DNA of 64,000 nucleotides from Brachyspira sp. SAP_772 (GCF_009755885.1 NZ_VYIX01000002.1:1-64000); one strand, 5' to 3'. Shown: positions 18,385 to 28,460, numbered from the stretch's first letter. Made by a program: numbers and translations. The notes: generated by a model not told the origin, from the sequence alone.

Positions 18385-18497
18385 TTCAAAAATATTTTTC
18401 AAAAATTTATTAATAACTTGTTCATTATTTGCAAGAGCAATATAATCTGACTTTTGTTTTACGCCTCTTACGCATAAACATAGCAACACATAATTTT
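18379..18497 (-). pseudogene. Possible 3' remnant of a lost gene
   Basis: Read on the minus strand, this stretch gives an open frame without a start (CLCVRGVKQKSDYIALANNE then QVINKFLKNIFEL and a stop). Its amino-acid composition looks like a real protein C-terminus. It overlaps the last bases of the HxlR gene and has no ribosome-binding site. It may be chance; family unknown. Confidence 0.3.
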
Positions 18498-18510
18498 TAA
18501 TTATTTTATA

Positions 18511-18548
18511 AAAGCCATAATCTTTTAAGACTATGGCTTTATTTTTTT
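18511..18548. terminator. Bidirectional terminator between HxlR and purL
   Basis: The arms aaagccata (18511-18519) and tatggcttt (18532-18540) form a stem, followed on the plus strand by tattttttt. It lies between the convergent HxlR and purL genes. Confidence 0.8.
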
Positions 18549-18565
18549 AATAATTTTTATATTTT

Positions 18566-21500
18566 TTACTTAAAATAATTCACGCCATTTTCAAATATGT
18601 TGTAAATATCTTTTGTGATGATGTTTTTGTATAAATTATCTGCGTATCTCTCGCTATGACCCATTTTTCCAAACACCTTTCCGTCTTCTGAAAGTATGCC
18701 CTCAATAGCGTAAGCTGAACCATTAGGATTAAATCTAAACTCATTAGTAGGCTTTGATTCAAAGTTAACGTACTGAGTAGCAACCTGACCTTTTTTGATT
18801 AACTCTTTTATTATCTCTTCATCAGCAAAGAATCTTCCCTCACCATGAGAAACAGGAACAACCAACTCGCTTCCTAAAGGTATGTTGTATAGCCAAGGAG
18901 AATTGTTTGAAACTACCTTTGTTGTTACCATTTGTGAAATATGTCTGCCTATTTTATTAAAAGTAAGAGTTGGAGATTTCTCTGTAATATTTCCTATCTT
19001 TCCATATGGAAGAAGCCCTGACTTTATTAATGCTTGAAAACCGTTACATATACCCAAAACAAGTCCGTCACGTTCTAAGAGTTTATGTATAGAAGTTTTT
19101 ATTTTTTCATTTGTAAGTATTGCAGAGATAAACTTTCCAGAACCATCAGGCTCATCTGCCGCACTGAAACCTCCGGGTATCATAAATATCTGTGAATTAT
19201 CTATTTTTTTAGACATCTCTTCAATGGATTCTTTTATATATTCAGGCTTTATATTTCTAAATACAAAAATATCGGTGTTTGCACCTGCATCAGAGAATGC
19301 TTTTTGAGTGTCGTATTCGCAGTTAGTACCGAGGAACGAAGCTATTAAAACATTAGGCTTAGGAGTTTTGTTTTTGCATATAAATGGTGCTTCTCTTTTA
19401 TATTCTGCTAGCTTGTAAGTTTCTATATCTTCATAAGTTTTATAAGGAAATACTGTTGATAATTTATCAAGCCATAATTTTTCTGCTTCTTCTAAGTCCA
19501 CTATTTCACCGCATACTTTTATTTTGTATTCATTAATAGTTTTGCCTATTAGTATAGCATTTTTATAATTTAACTCTTCTTTAGTTTCCACTATAAATGA
19601 AGCAGGCATTAAGTTAAAGAAATAAAGCTCATCTTTTATATCAACGCCTATTCTGTTACCGAAAGACATTTTTGTTAGAGCTTCAGCAATGCCTCCGAAT
19701 TTAATGGTGTATGCTGATAATATTTTTTTGTCTTTTATAGTTTTATGTATGAAGTCAAAATTCTCTTTTATTTCGGCAACATTAGGCATATAGTTTTCAA
19801 GCATATTATGCTTTATTAAATACACATAATTATTAGCAGATTTGAACTCTGGAGATATAACATCATTACTGTCAACAGTAGACACTGCAAACGATATTAA
19901 AGTTGAAGGCACTGATATATTATTAAAAGTACCGCTCATAGAATCTTTTCCGCCTATAGCTGGTATATCAAATTCAGTCTGAGCATATATAGTACCAAGC
20001 AATGCAGAATAAACCTTACCCCATTTTTTAGCATCGCTTCCTAATTTCTCAAAATACTCTTGAAATGATAATCTTATCTTTTTATAATCAGCACCAATAG
20101 AAACAAGTTTTGACATTGATTCTATTACAGAATATATTCCTCCGTGAAATTCTGACCATTTCATTATAGAAGGATTATAACCCCAAGATATAGCGGAAGC
20201 TGTGTTTATTTGTTTTGCATTGTTGTCAAATATTGGTATTTTCTGAATGCTTACATCGCTTGGAGTCATTTGATATTTTCCTCCGAAAGGCATGAGTACA
20301 GTTGTTGCCCCTATTGATGAGTCAAACATTTCAATGAGCCCCTTTTGGGAAGCTATATTTAAATCTTCCACCATATTAAACCAATGAGAAGTTAGAGAGC
20401 ATGCATTTTTTGTGTTAAATGGATTATTATCAAAATTAATGTCTCTAAGAACTGCATTAGTCTCTTGTTTAGCTCCGTTGGTGTCTAAAAACTTACGGCT
20501 TATATCTACAATCTTCTTGCCTTTCAAATACATTACAAGTCTGTTAGTGTCTGTTATAACAGCAACCTTTGTAGCTTCAATGTTTTCTTTGTTAGCAAGT
20601 TTTATAAAATTATCTGCATCCTTACTTTCAACAACAACAGCCATTCTCTCCTGTGATTCTGATATTGCAAGCTCAGTGCCGTTTAATCCTAAATATTTTA
20701 CAGGCAACACATCAAGGTTAATGTCAATTCCGTCTGATAATTCACCAATAGCTACGGAAACACCGCCCGCACCGAAATCATTACATTTTTTTATTAATTT
20801 AGTAACCTCTTTATTCCTAAATAGCCTTTGAATCTTTCTCTCTTCCGGAGCATTACCTTTCTGTACTTCAGCACCGCAAAGTCTTAAAGATGTATCAGTG
20901 TGGCTTTTTGATGAACCAGTAGCCCCTCCGCATCCGTCTCTTCCTGTTCTTCCTCCAAGCACTATAACTATATCGCCTGCCTTTGGTTTTTCTCTGCGTA
21001 CATAGTCCACTGGAACGGCTCCCACAACAGCACCAACTTCAAGCCTCTTTGCCTTATAGCCTTCATCATATATCTCATTAACTAAACAAGTTGTAAGCCC
21101 TATTTGATTGCCGTAAGAAGAATATCCCGCTGCTGCAGTTGTTGTTATTTTCTTTTGAGGAAGTTTTCCAGCTAAAGTATCTTCTAGCTTTTCTAATGGA
21201 TTAGCACTTCCTGTAACTCTTATAGCTTGATATACATAGCTTCTTCCAGAAAGCGGGTCTCTTATAGCTCCTCCCAAACATGTAGAAGCCCCTCCGAAAG
21301 GCTCAATCTCTGTAGGGTGATTATGAGTTTCGTTTTTAAACATTAGTAAATATTTTTCTGTTTTGTTTTTTCCATTCTCATCAATAGCATCAACATCTAT
21401 ATAAATAGAACAAGCGTTTATCTCATCAGAGACCTCTAAATCTTCAAGCTTTCCTTTTTTCTTTATATATTTAGCAGACACTGTTGCCATATCCATTAAA

Positions 21501-22312
21501 TTAATATCTCTTTTATTGTCAACATCCTCTCCGTAAAGCTCTTTTCTCATGCTGTAATATTTATTAATAGCACTTAATATCACTTCTGAAAAATTACTCT
21601 TATCATTTTCTAATTTTACATCATTAATCTTTGTCATAAATGTAGTATGCCTACAGTGGTCAGACCAATATGTATCAAGAACCTTTATTTCTGTTTCTGT
21701 TGGGTTTCTTTTCTCTTCATTTTTAAAATAATTCTGCACAAACTCTATATCTTTATAAGTCATTGCCAAGTCAAGATTATCTCTATATTTATGAAGCTCT
21801 TCTGTGTTTAAATTAATAAAGTTTTCTACATCTTTTATATCGTCAGCTTTTTGATGAGGCTCTATTTCTAATTTGCTTAAATCTTTTTCTCTGCTTTCTA
21901 CTGGGTTAATATAGAACTTTTTTATTTTCTCTATTACACTATCATCTACATTACCATCAAAAACTATCACCCTTCCGCTTACTATAGTTACTTCTTCAAT
22001 ATCATTATAAATAAGCTTCAAACATTGCAATGCAGAATCAGCCCTCTGGTCAAATTGTCCGGGTAAATATTCCACAGCAAAATGTTTTAAACTCTCAAAA
22101 TCTTTTTTTTCAACTACCCTATCTGTTGGAGGCTCTGAAAATATTACATTAATAGAATTAGATAATTTACTTTCATCTATATTAAAAATGTCATAAACAT
22201 TAAGAAGTCTTACACTGCTTTTTATTTGAAAATTCTCTTTTAATTGACTTTCTAATCTTTTAGCCTCTAAATCAAAACCTTCTTTTTTTTCTATAAAGAT
22301 ACGATAGTTCAT
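18566..22312 (-). CDS. purL: Phosphoribosylformylglycinamidine synthase, single-chain PurL
   Basis: The 1248-residue enzyme converts FGAR, glutamine and ATP to FGAM in purine synthesis. The order is an N-terminal PurS-like domain (about 1-150), a linker with the TYWSDHCRHTTF motif, two AIRS-type ATP-grasp-like halves (FKNETHNHPTEIEPFGGAST, then GRTGRDGCGGATGSS), and a C-terminal glutamine amidotransferase. The amidotransferase shows the catalytic cysteine in LGICNGFQAL and the histidine/glutamate in SHGEGRF. The length agrees with the clostridial-type single-chain form. A gagg ribosome-binding site precedes the ATG. It lies 83 bp downstream of nadR and may share its transcript. Confidence 0.97.
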   Translation of the reverse strand: MNYRIFIEKKEGFDLEAKRLESQLKENFQIKSSVRLLNVYDIFNIDESKLSNSINVIFSEPPTDRVVEKKDFESLKHFAVEYLPGQFDQRADSALQCLKLIYNDIEEVTIVSGRVIVFDGNVDDSVIEKIKKFYINPVESREKDLSKLEIEPHQKADDIKDVENFINLNTEELHKYRDNLDLAMTYKDIEFVQNYFKNEEKRNPTETEIKVLDTYWSDHCRHTTFMTKINDVKLENDKSNFSEVILSAINKYYSMRKELYGEDVDNKRDINLMDMATVSAKYIKKKGKLEDLEVSDEINACSIYIDVDAIDENGKNKTEKYLLMFKNETHNHPTEIEPFGGASTCLGGAIRDPLSGRSYVYQAIRVTGSANPLEKLEDTLAGKLPQKKITTTAAAGYSSYGNQIGLTTCLVNEIYDEGYKAKRLEVGAVVGAVPVDYVRREKPKAGDIVIVLGGRTGRDGCGGATGSSKSHTDTSLRLCGAEVQKGNAPEERKIQRLFRNKEVTKLIKKCNDFGAGGVSVAIGELSDGIDINLDVLPVKYLGLNGTELAISESQERMAVVVESKDADNFIKLANKENIEATKVAVITDTNRLVMYLKGKKIVDISRKFLDTNGAKQETNAVLRDINFDNNPFNTKNACSLTSHWFNMVEDLNIASQKGLIEMFDSSIGATTVLMPFGGKYQMTPSDVSIQKIPIFDNNAKQINTASAISWGYNPSIMKWSEFHGGIYSVIESMSKLVSIGADYKKIRLSFQEYFEKLGSDAKKWGKVYSALLGTIYAQTEFDIPAIGGKDSMSGTFNNISVPSTLISFAVSTVDSNDVISPEFKSANNYVYLIKHNMLENYMPNVAEIKENFDFIHKTIKDKKILSAYTIKFGGIAEALTKMSFGNRIGVDIKDELYFFNLMPASFIVETKEELNYKNAILIGKTINEYKIKVCGEIVDLEEAEKLWLDKLSTVFPYKTYEDIETYKLAEYKREAPFICKNKTPKPNVLIASFLGTNCEYDTQKAFSDAGANTDIFVFRNIKPEYIKESIEEMSKKIDNSQIFMIPGGFSAADEPDGSGKFISAILTNEKIKTSIHKLLERDGLVLGICNGFQALIKSGLLPYGKIGNITEKSPTLTFNKIGRHISQMVTTKVVSNNSPWLYNIPLGSELVVPVSHGEGRFFADEEIIKELIKKGQVATQYVNFESKPTNEFRFNPNGSAYAIEGILSEDGKVFGKMGHSERYADNLYKNIITKDIYNIFENGVNYFK

Positions 22313-22395
22313 TGAATATACCTCATTGTTATATGGAGTTTTTATATTAATAGATTATATATTATATTATTAGTTTTATAAAGATATTTTTATCA

Positions 22396-23409
22396 CTAAA
22401 AGTTTTTTTCTAAAATACTATCTACAATAGAAACAGATTCTTTAAATCTTTTTTGATAATCTCCGCTTATAGAATGATATTTTATATTCATACTATTAAG
22501 TATATCTTTTATTTTATTACTGTATTTTATTCTGTCATTTTTTATAACTTCGCTTCTGTCTCCGTCCTGAACAAAATCAACATCAGGTTCTAAAAATAAT
22601 ATGGCATCATATTTGTTTATATGTATAATCGCCTTTGCAAGTCTTTCATTATCAATAATATTTTCATCTTCCAAAAAATGCATATAAAAGTTTGTAATTA
22701 TTGCATCTGTATCAACAAACAATATTTTGTTGCTATGCTCTATTGCTTTTATTTCATTTAATTTATGAGTAAGAAGTATCTCTGTAAAATCTTCTGAAAG
22801 CATTAGCAAATCAGTCCCTGACTTTTCTGATAATTCTCTTCCTGCCTCTTCTATATAATTGGTATTATAATAATTTGCTAAATTAATTGTAAGAGTTGAC
22901 TTTCCTGTGCTTTCGCTTCCTAAAAGCAAAACCTTTTTTGTATAATATGGCTTTACTATATTAGGCAAATAATCCCAATACTTATAAACATTCTCTCTAA
23001 TCTTTGAGGAGCTTATTTCATCTCTCTCTATAAATATTAACTCTGAATCTTTATAATATCTTGTATAAAAAGAATCTTTATTTTTATAATCATCTCCGCA
23101 AAATACTGCGTCAATTTTTTCACCTATAGCCTTTTTTATTTTTATAGAATCCTCTTCCCATAAATCTTCGGTGTACTCTTCTTTTGTGTTTGCATTATCT
23201 TCTATAAATATAATCTTCACATTTCCAATATGCTTTGTTAATTGATAAAGCCAACGGTATCTTACTTTTTTATCAATTTCATTTCTATTATTTCCAACAG
23301 CCAAAACAATATAAAGCTTTTTACATTGATTAGCGGCTTCTATTATGCATCTTACATGCCCAAGATGAAGAGGATTAAAAGAACCGCCGTACATCCCTAC
23401 ATTATACAT
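22396..23409 (-). CDS. nadR: Bifunctional NMN adenylyltransferase/ribosylnicotinamide kinase, NadR-like
   Basis: The 337-residue protein combines two enzymes of NAD salvage. The N-terminal nucleotidyltransferase has GSFNPLHLGH (residues 9-18) and the ISSSKIREN motif (about 132-140). The C-terminal kinase has a Walker A, GSESTGKST (164-172). It phosphorylates nicotinamide riboside and adenylates NMN to NAD. No N-terminal helix-turn-helix is present, so it lacks the repressor function of enterobacterial NadR. It lies 20 bp downstream of pnuC, the transporter for its substrate. A cggagg ribosome-binding site supports the start. Confidence 0.93.
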   Translation of the reverse strand: MYNVGMYGGSFNPLHLGHVRCIIEAANQCKKLYIVLAVGNNRNEIDKKVRYRWLYQLTKHIGNVKIIFIEDNANTKEEYTEDLWEEDSIKIKKAIGEKIDAVFCGDDYKNKDSFYTRYYKDSELIFIERDEISSSKIRENVYKYWDYLPNIVKPYYTKKVLLLGSESTGKSTLTINLANYYNTNYIEEAGRELSEKSGTDLLMLSEDFTEILLTHKLNEIKAIEHSNKILFVDTDAIITNFYMHFLEDENIIDNERLAKAIIHINKYDAILFLEPDVDFVQDGDRSEVIKNDRIKYSNKIKDILNSMNIKYHSISGDYQKRFKESVSIVDSILEKNF

Positions 23410-23429
23410 AAAGCCTCCGAATGATTTTT

Positions 23430-24125
23430 TTAGTTTATCTGATTTTTATTATTTGCCTCTCTATACCATTTAATAAACATAAACACCGCATTAACTAAAT
23501 AAACACTCCACATAAGCAAAGTAGCTATATTATCACCCCCGCTTTCAAAATTAATATACCATATAGAAATATTTAAAATGTTTACAAGTATCCACATTAT
23601 CCATTGTTCGGTGCATCTCTTTACGCATAGTATTTGTGCAGTTATCGCAAACACCGTACTTGCACTATCTACAAAAGGAAGAGAACCTCCTAATTTTTTT
23701 AGTATAAACCCATAAATAAATATTGATATAAAAGAAAAGCCAAATATTATAATTTTATATTTATTATTTAATTTTGTTTTTATTACTTCTTGACTTTCAT
23801 TATTCATATTTCTGCTCCATAGTACAAAACCAACTATATTCATAGGTATATAGTAAAATACATTGAGCATAAACTCCCCATAGTATCTTGCACTAAAAGC
23901 TATAATAGAATAAAGAATAGTATTAATCATTCCAAATACATATGAAGATAATTTTCCCTTCCCTGTAAGTATCACACATAATATACCGCTTATTGATGAC
24001 ACTATGCCAATAATATTTTCCTTCCAATATATAGAAAGCGATAATATTATACTGCATGCTATTATAATCCACACTACTTCTATAGCTTTCCAATTTTGAA
24101 GCTCATTTTTGATAATATTTTTCAC
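23430..24125 (-). CDS. pnuC: Nicotinamide riboside/NMN transporter, PnuC family
   Basis: This 231-residue integral membrane protein has seven to eight hydrophobic helices. The PnuC hallmarks are visible in the last third: FVDSASTVFAITAQILC followed by R.TEQWIMWILVNILNISIWYI. PnuC transports vitamin B3 nucleosides by facilitated diffusion and is driven by phosphorylation inside the cell, here presumably by NadR encoded directly downstream. The start is GTG at 24125, with an aagga ribosome-binding site. No TPP, preQ1 or NAD riboswitch motif was recognised upstream. Confidence 0.93.
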   Translation of the reverse strand: MKNIIKNELQNWKAIEVVWIIIACSIILSLSIYWKENIIGIVSSISGILCVILTGKGKLSSYVFGMINTILYSIIAFSARYYGEFMLNVFYYIPMNIVGFVLWSRNMNNESQEVIKTKLNNKYKIIIFGFSFISIFIYGFILKKLGGSLPFVDSASTVFAITAQILCVKRCTEQWIMWILVNILNISIWYINFESGGDNIATLLMWSVYLVNAVFMFIKWYREANNKNQIN

Positions 24126-24349
24126 ATGAATCCTTAAAAAAAAGATTTTGCTTATTATATTATTATTTTATACAAAATCAATATGAATGATTTTCTTACT
24201 GACATCAAAATAAATTTATAAAGAAGTTAGCTTTATTAAATGAAATATTTTATTTATAATAATAGACTTGTCTTGCAAAAATAAATAAAAATAAATATTA
24301 AAAAATAGTTATCAATATATTTTGCAGCAAGTCATATTACAAATTTTTA

Positions 24350-24958
24350 TTAATTATTATTTACTGTAGTTTTTATAACTGTTTCAAGAGCTTTTACTAT
24401 CATTTCTTTTGGCATATATGGTGTATTAGGCTTATCAAGTATTTGCTCTATTATATAAGGAACATGTATAAAGCCGCCTTTGATATTTAAATTATTCTTA
24501 TTTATATAATACAATAAAGAATACATTATATGATTGCATACAAAAGTACCTGCTGTATTTGATACTGCTGCTGGTATTGGTATATTTTTTAATTCATCTC
24601 TAATAGCTTTTATAGGAAGCTTAGAGAAATAAGCACTCTCTCCGTCATTAAATATTGTTTCATCTACAGGCTGATTTCCTTCATTGTCTTTTATTCTTGC
24701 ATCATCTACATTTATGGCTACTCTTTCTAATGATATCTCATATCTTCCGCCAGCTTGCCCTACACATATAACTATATCAGGTTTAATGTTTTTTATATTT
24801 TCAAAAAGTTTTTCTGCGGATTTTTTAAATACTGTTGGAAGCTGTAATTTGATTATTTCATTGCCTTCTATATTATCTGGCAGGCTATTAACTGCCTCCC
24901 ATGACGGATTAACTTTTTCTTTATCGAATGGGTCAAATCCTGTTATTAATACTTTCAT
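24350..24958 (-). CDS. pcp: Pyroglutamyl-peptidase I (peptidase C15)
   Basis: This 202-residue cysteine peptidase removes N-terminal pyroglutamate from peptides. All family landmarks are present: GFDPF near the N-terminus, the region [17 protein letters not shown] with the catalytic glutamate 78, the nucleophile Cys141 in [14 protein letters not shown], and His165 in GFIHVPYI. A clear aaaggag ribosome-binding site precedes the ATG. It lies 98 bp downstream of the DUF979 gene and probably belongs to the DUF969-DUF979-pcp unit, which would link it to handling of the released 5-oxoproline. Confidence 0.95.
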   Translation of the reverse strand: MKVLITGFDPFDKEKVNPSWEAVNSLPDNIEGNEIIKLQLPTVFKKSAEKLFENIKNIKPDIVICVGQAGGRYEISLERVAINVDDARIKDNEGNQPVDETIFNDGESAYFSKLPIKAIRDELKNIPIPAAVSNTAGTFVCNHIMYSLLYYINKNNLNIKGGFIHVPYIIEQILDKPNTPYMPKEMIVKALETVIKTTVNNN

Positions 24959-25056
24959 TTTATTAGCTCCTTTTTATAAAAATAGTTTTTAATAATTTTA
25001 ATAGTTTTTTATAATCTTAATAACTTTCTGTAATTATTCTTTATAACAATAATTCT

Positions 25057-25974
25057 TTATCTAAAAGCAAATAAATACATTATAGTTGTGTTTATTGCAA
25101 GAAGTATTAAAGCCACTGGTATCTGCTCTAATATAACTCCGTTCTTATTTTCCATTTCCAATATAGAAGCAGGTATCATATTAAAATTGGCAGCCATAGG
25201 TGTCATTAATGTGCCGCAAAAACCTGCTGTTAAACCTAAAGCAGAAACAATATTAGGGTCTCCTCCCAAAGCAATAACGAAAGGTATGCCTATCCCAGCA
25301 GTTATAACAGCGAAAGCAGCAAAAGCATTTCCCATCACTATAGTAAATATAGCCATAGACACACAATAACCAATAACCCCAAAAAGCTTATTATCTGCAG
25401 GTATAACACCTTTCATTATATTTGCTACTATCTCACCCACTCCAGCCTCTGCAAACAATCCTCCTAATGAAGCTAATAACTGCGGAATTATAACACTTGG
25501 TCCCATCTGCTGAAGCATTCTTGATGATTCATATGGAACAGTTGAAGCTTTTTCTTTTGTTATTATCATGCATAAAATTAATGATGTCATTGCACCTATG
25601 CCTAAGCCTATTAATCCGCCTAGTTTTGTAAATTGTGCAACCAAAAACGCTATTAAGCCTATTGATATGGCTGGTATAAAAAGTAAGTTTTTAAATAACT
25701 TTTCTTTTTCTTCTCTGTATGCATCAGACACAGGTTTTAAAGATTGTAATGATACGTTTTTTGTGGCTGTTAATAATGCTAACACTATTAAAAGAAGCCC
25801 CACAACAAACGAAGGAATAACTTTACCAAAAATAAATATAAAGCCTAATATTATCCAAAATAATGCACTTCCTATTCTTTTTTTATTTTCTTTATTTTTA
25901 TATGCATATATACCGCATACTACTATTATGATTCCAGAAATTATATATAAAACTTCTAAAAGATTATTTACCAT
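25057..25974 (-). CDS. DUF979-family membrane protein
   Basis: This 305-residue protein has about nine transmembrane helices and the DUF979 pattern, including SLGGLFAEAGVGEIVA and ALGGDPNIVSALGLTAGFCGTLMTPMAANFNMIPASILE. It partners with the DUF969 protein encoded 30 bp upstream; such pairs occur next to pyroglutamyl-peptidase and 5-oxoproline genes and look like ion-transporter-type permeases. A role in moving 5-oxoproline or pyroglutamyl peptides is inference from this context. A ggag ribosome-binding site supports the start. Confidence 0.87.
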   Translation of the reverse strand: MVNNLLEVLYIISGIIIVVCGIYAYKNKENKKRIGSALFWIILGFIFIFGKVIPSFVVGLLLIVLALLTATKNVSLQSLKPVSDAYREEKEKLFKNLLFIPAISIGLIAFLVAQFTKLGGLIGLGIGAMTSLILCMIITKEKASTVPYESSRMLQQMGPSVIIPQLLASLGGLFAEAGVGEIVANIMKGVIPADNKLFGVIGYCVSMAIFTIVMGNAFAAFAVITAGIGIPFVIALGGDPNIVSALGLTAGFCGTLMTPMAANFNMIPASILEMENKNGVILEQIPVALILLAINTTIMYLFAFR

Positions 25975-26003
25975 AATTTATATTCTCCATAAAATTATAC
26001 TCA

Positions 26004-26687
26004 TTAATTTTTATTTTCTTTTAATGCATTTATTAATTTTTTTAATTTCAAATCAAATAAATAATTTCTTATAACAGAAACTATCATAGCAACTATTGCC
26101 ATTGGTATGCTTGAAATTGCTATAGAATATGCATCTATATTCTCTATTCCCAATTCTTGCAAAGTGCTTAAAACTAATAATACTCCAGCAGAAGCTATAA
26201 ACACATTCTGCCCAAAAAAGTTTCCATAGTTTTCAACACTGTTTGATATTGCTTTTACTTTTTCATCTAATTGCTTATCATAAATGCCATATTTCTCTAA
26301 AGCACCCCTAGCCATAGGATAAATTAAAGGTCTTATAAAATTAACATGCCCTCCTATTCTAAGAGATAATGCTGATGCAATAGTTCTTATAATTACATAA
26401 AGACTCAATATCTTGCCGCAAGTAGCTCCTCTTATACCCATAATGCATTTTGTAGCCCTTTCTCTTAACCCATTTCTCTCTAATATACCTATAGTAGCTA
26501 AAGTTAAAACTAGTAACGTAGCAAATCTGTTGGCAACGAATGCATTTCCCAAAAATGACAATATTTCAATAATACCCATTCCTGAAACAATGCCTGTTAT
26601 TATTCCAGCTAATAAAACTATGCTTATGGTGTCTAGTTTTAAAGCAAAGCCTATTATTATTACTAATATGCCGATAAGTTTAATCAT
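26004..26687 (-). CDS. DUF969-family membrane protein
   Basis: The start at 26687 is preferred because the ggag ribosome-binding site falls at the proper distance before it; an ATG four codons upstream overlaps that site. The 227-residue protein has five to six membrane helices, with conserved segments NRFATLLVLTLATIGILERNGL and SLRIGGHVNFIRPLIYPMARGALE. DUF969 and DUF979 are found as adjacent pairs, and here they precede pcp. Together they probably form one transporter, substrate unproven. Confidence 0.87.
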   Translation of the reverse strand: MIKLIGILVIIIGFALKLDTISIVLLAGIITGIVSGMGIIEILSFLGNAFVANRFATLLVLTLATIGILERNGLRERATKCIMGIRGATCGKILSLYVIIRTIASALSLRIGGHVNFIRPLIYPMARGALEKYGIYDKQLDEKVKAISNSVENYGNFFGQNVFIASAGVLLVLSTLQELGIENIDAYSIAISSIPMAIVAMIVSVIRNYLFDLKLKKLINALKENKN

Positions 26688-26855
26688 AAAATACTCCATA
26701 ACCTATTATATGTAATTATTATTGGTCTAATATATAATATTTAAATAATAATTGTAACTATTAATTTATGTTTTTTTGTTATTTATTTTATATTTATTTT
26801 TATAATTTATGATTATTAATGTTATAATATTATAAAATGTTATTAGGTCATAAAA

Positions 26856-27239
26856 ATGAAAATATCTCATGTTGCCGTTTGGGTAAAAGATTTAGAAAAT
26901 ATTAAAAACTTTTATATTAAATATTTTAACTGTAAATGTAATGATAAATACGTTAATGAAAAGAAAGGTTTTGAATCATATTTTCTCACATTTGAAGATA
27001 ATTGCAGATTGGAAATTATGACTAGAAAAGATATAAAAGAAAGAAACACTGATGATGAAATATACGGTTTTGCTCATATATCAATATCGGTAGGAAGCAG
27101 AGAAAAAGCGGATAGCCTCACAAAAGAATTAGAACAAGATGGTTTTAAAATTGCATCATATCCAAGAACTACAGGAGATGGATATTATGAGAGTGTTGTG
27201 CTTGACAGTGAAAACAATAGAATAGAAATAACTATATAA
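26856..27239 (+). CDS. VOC-superfamily (glyoxalase I-like) metalloprotein
   Basis: The 127-residue protein is a single vicinal-oxygen-chelate unit with two beta-alpha-beta-beta-beta modules. KISHVAVWVKDLENIKNFYIKYF supplies the first metal histidine (His5), CRLEIMT a glutamate, YGFAHISISVG the second histidine, and SENNRIEI the terminal glutamate. Many such proteins act on small aldehydes or as antibiotic-binding proteins; the exact substrate is not deducible. It is followed after 18 bp by an SDR gene in the same direction, so the two are probably cotranscribed. Confidence 0.9.
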   Translation: MKISHVAVWVKDLENIKNFYIKYFNCKCNDKYVNEKKGFESYFLTFEDNCRLEIMTRKDIKERNTDDEIYGFAHISISVGSREKADSLTKELEQDGFKIASYPRTTGDGYYESVVLDSENNRIEITI

Positions 27240-27257
27240 ATTTAAAGGTTATAAAAA

Positions 27258-28007
27258 ATGAAAAATAAAGTTTGCGTTATAACAGGTGCTTCTAATGGCA
27301 TAGGCAAAGAAATAGCATTACATTTTGCTAAAAATAATTGCGACATAGCTTTTATTGATAAAGACAAAGAAAATGGATTAAAATTAGTAGAAGAAATGAA
27401 AAAACTAAAAAGAGAATGCCTATTTATTAATGACAACATAGACAATGAAAAAGCCATTAACAACTTCACAAATGAAATAATAAAAAAATTCGAAAGTATT
27501 GACTATTTAATTAATAATGCATGCTATTCAAACAAAGGCTTATTAAGTAATTGCAGCTATGATGACTTCTTAGAAATTTTTAAAGTGTCAGTTGCATCAG
27601 CATATCAAATAACAAAAAATCTAATAAATAATTTTAATAAAAATGCATGCATTATAAATATAGCTTCCACAAGAGCTTTTATGTCTCAAAAAGACAGTGA
27701 AAGCTACAGTGCTTCAAAAGGTGCTATTATAGCTCTTACTCATTCTATGGCTATTAGTTTATCTCATAAAGTTCGCGTAAACTCAATTAGTCCCGGTTGG
27801 ATAAACACTTCTAATGAAAACAACTTTAGCAAAGAAGATATACTTCAGCACCCATCTGCTAAAATAGGCAAAGTTTCAGATATAGCAACTACTGCTTGGT
27901 TTATATGCAATAACAATTTTATAAATGCCCAAAACATCACAGTAGATGGCGGCATGACAAAGCTTATGATATATCATAATGATGAAAACTGGACTCTAAA
28001 TATATAA
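27258..28007 (+). CDS. Short-chain dehydrogenase/reductase (3-oxoacyl reductase-like)
   Basis: This 249-residue classical SDR has TGASNGIG (residues 9-16), NNAC (86-89), Ser137 and YSASK with Tyr150 and Lys154, then SPGWINT and a C-terminal NITVDGGMT. An acidic residue after the second beta strand (FIDKD) suggests preference for NAD(H). It lies directly after the VOC protein gene. The substrate is unknown. Confidence 0.92.
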   Translation: MKNKVCVITGASNGIGKEIALHFAKNNCDIAFIDKDKENGLKLVEEMKKLKRECLFINDNIDNEKAINNFTNEIIKKFESIDYLINNACYSNKGLLSNCSYDDFLEIFKVSVASAYQITKNLINNFNKNACIINIASTRAFMSQKDSESYSASKGAIIALTHSMAISLSHKVRVNSISPGWINTSNENNFSKEDILQHPSAKIGKVSDIATTAWFICNNNFINAQNITVDGGMTKLMIYHNDENWTLNI

Positions 28008-28029
28008 TAATTTAAACATATAAAAAATT

Positions 28030-28360
28030 TTATTTACACTCCCCACCCTCTAGGCTTTTTATATTCAGTGTTATTTTTAAATTGTTTTTCCTTTTTGTTT
28101 AATACTCTAATTTTAGCTCCCACCCAAGCTTTTTTAAATTTAAAAATCCGCTCACCGCACGGTAAGCGAAATAAAAAATATAAATCGTGTTGAAATAAAA
28201 ATTTAAATTATATTTATAAATAAATTTACCGTGCGGCTAAATAATTTTTTTAATTACAATAAAAATTTGGGTGGGTGTGCTTTTTTAATTAAGCATTATA
28301 AAAAATTAAAGTTATATATTTTTATTAAAACAAAAAACTTAATTGGGCGGGATTAAAAAT
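28030..28360. repeat. Family C elements: head-to-head pair (C1' minus, C1 plus)
   Basis: This stretch fills the 453-bp gap before the UDP-glucuronate decarboxylase. The plus-oriented element has ccgcacggtaa (28155-28165), a 60-bp AT-rich spacer, the exact complement ttaccgtgcgg (28226-28236), then gggtgggtgtgctttttt (28269 on) and gggcggg (28345-28351). A second, inverted element to the left shares the first arm and has its G-rich blocks as cccaccc (28119-28125) and ccccaccc (28041-28048). Related copies lie at 39602-39806 and 40478-40676. Bases 28361-28460 are AT-rich leader sequence. Confidence 0.75.
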
Positions 28361-28460
28361 AAGTTTAATAAATATTTATAAAATTAAAGTTATAAAGATA
28401 TTGAAAAATATATAAATATTATGTATTATATATAAAAAATTTTCTAAGGAATAAAAAACT

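Noticed and set aside
24126-24349. Possible riboswitch upstream of pnuC
   Set aside because: No TPP, preQ1 or NAD-type conserved core is visible. Only a loose inverted repeat (gacttg...tgcaaaa at 24265-24280 with 24320-24333) with a 40-nt loop, not a typical terminator or aptamer.
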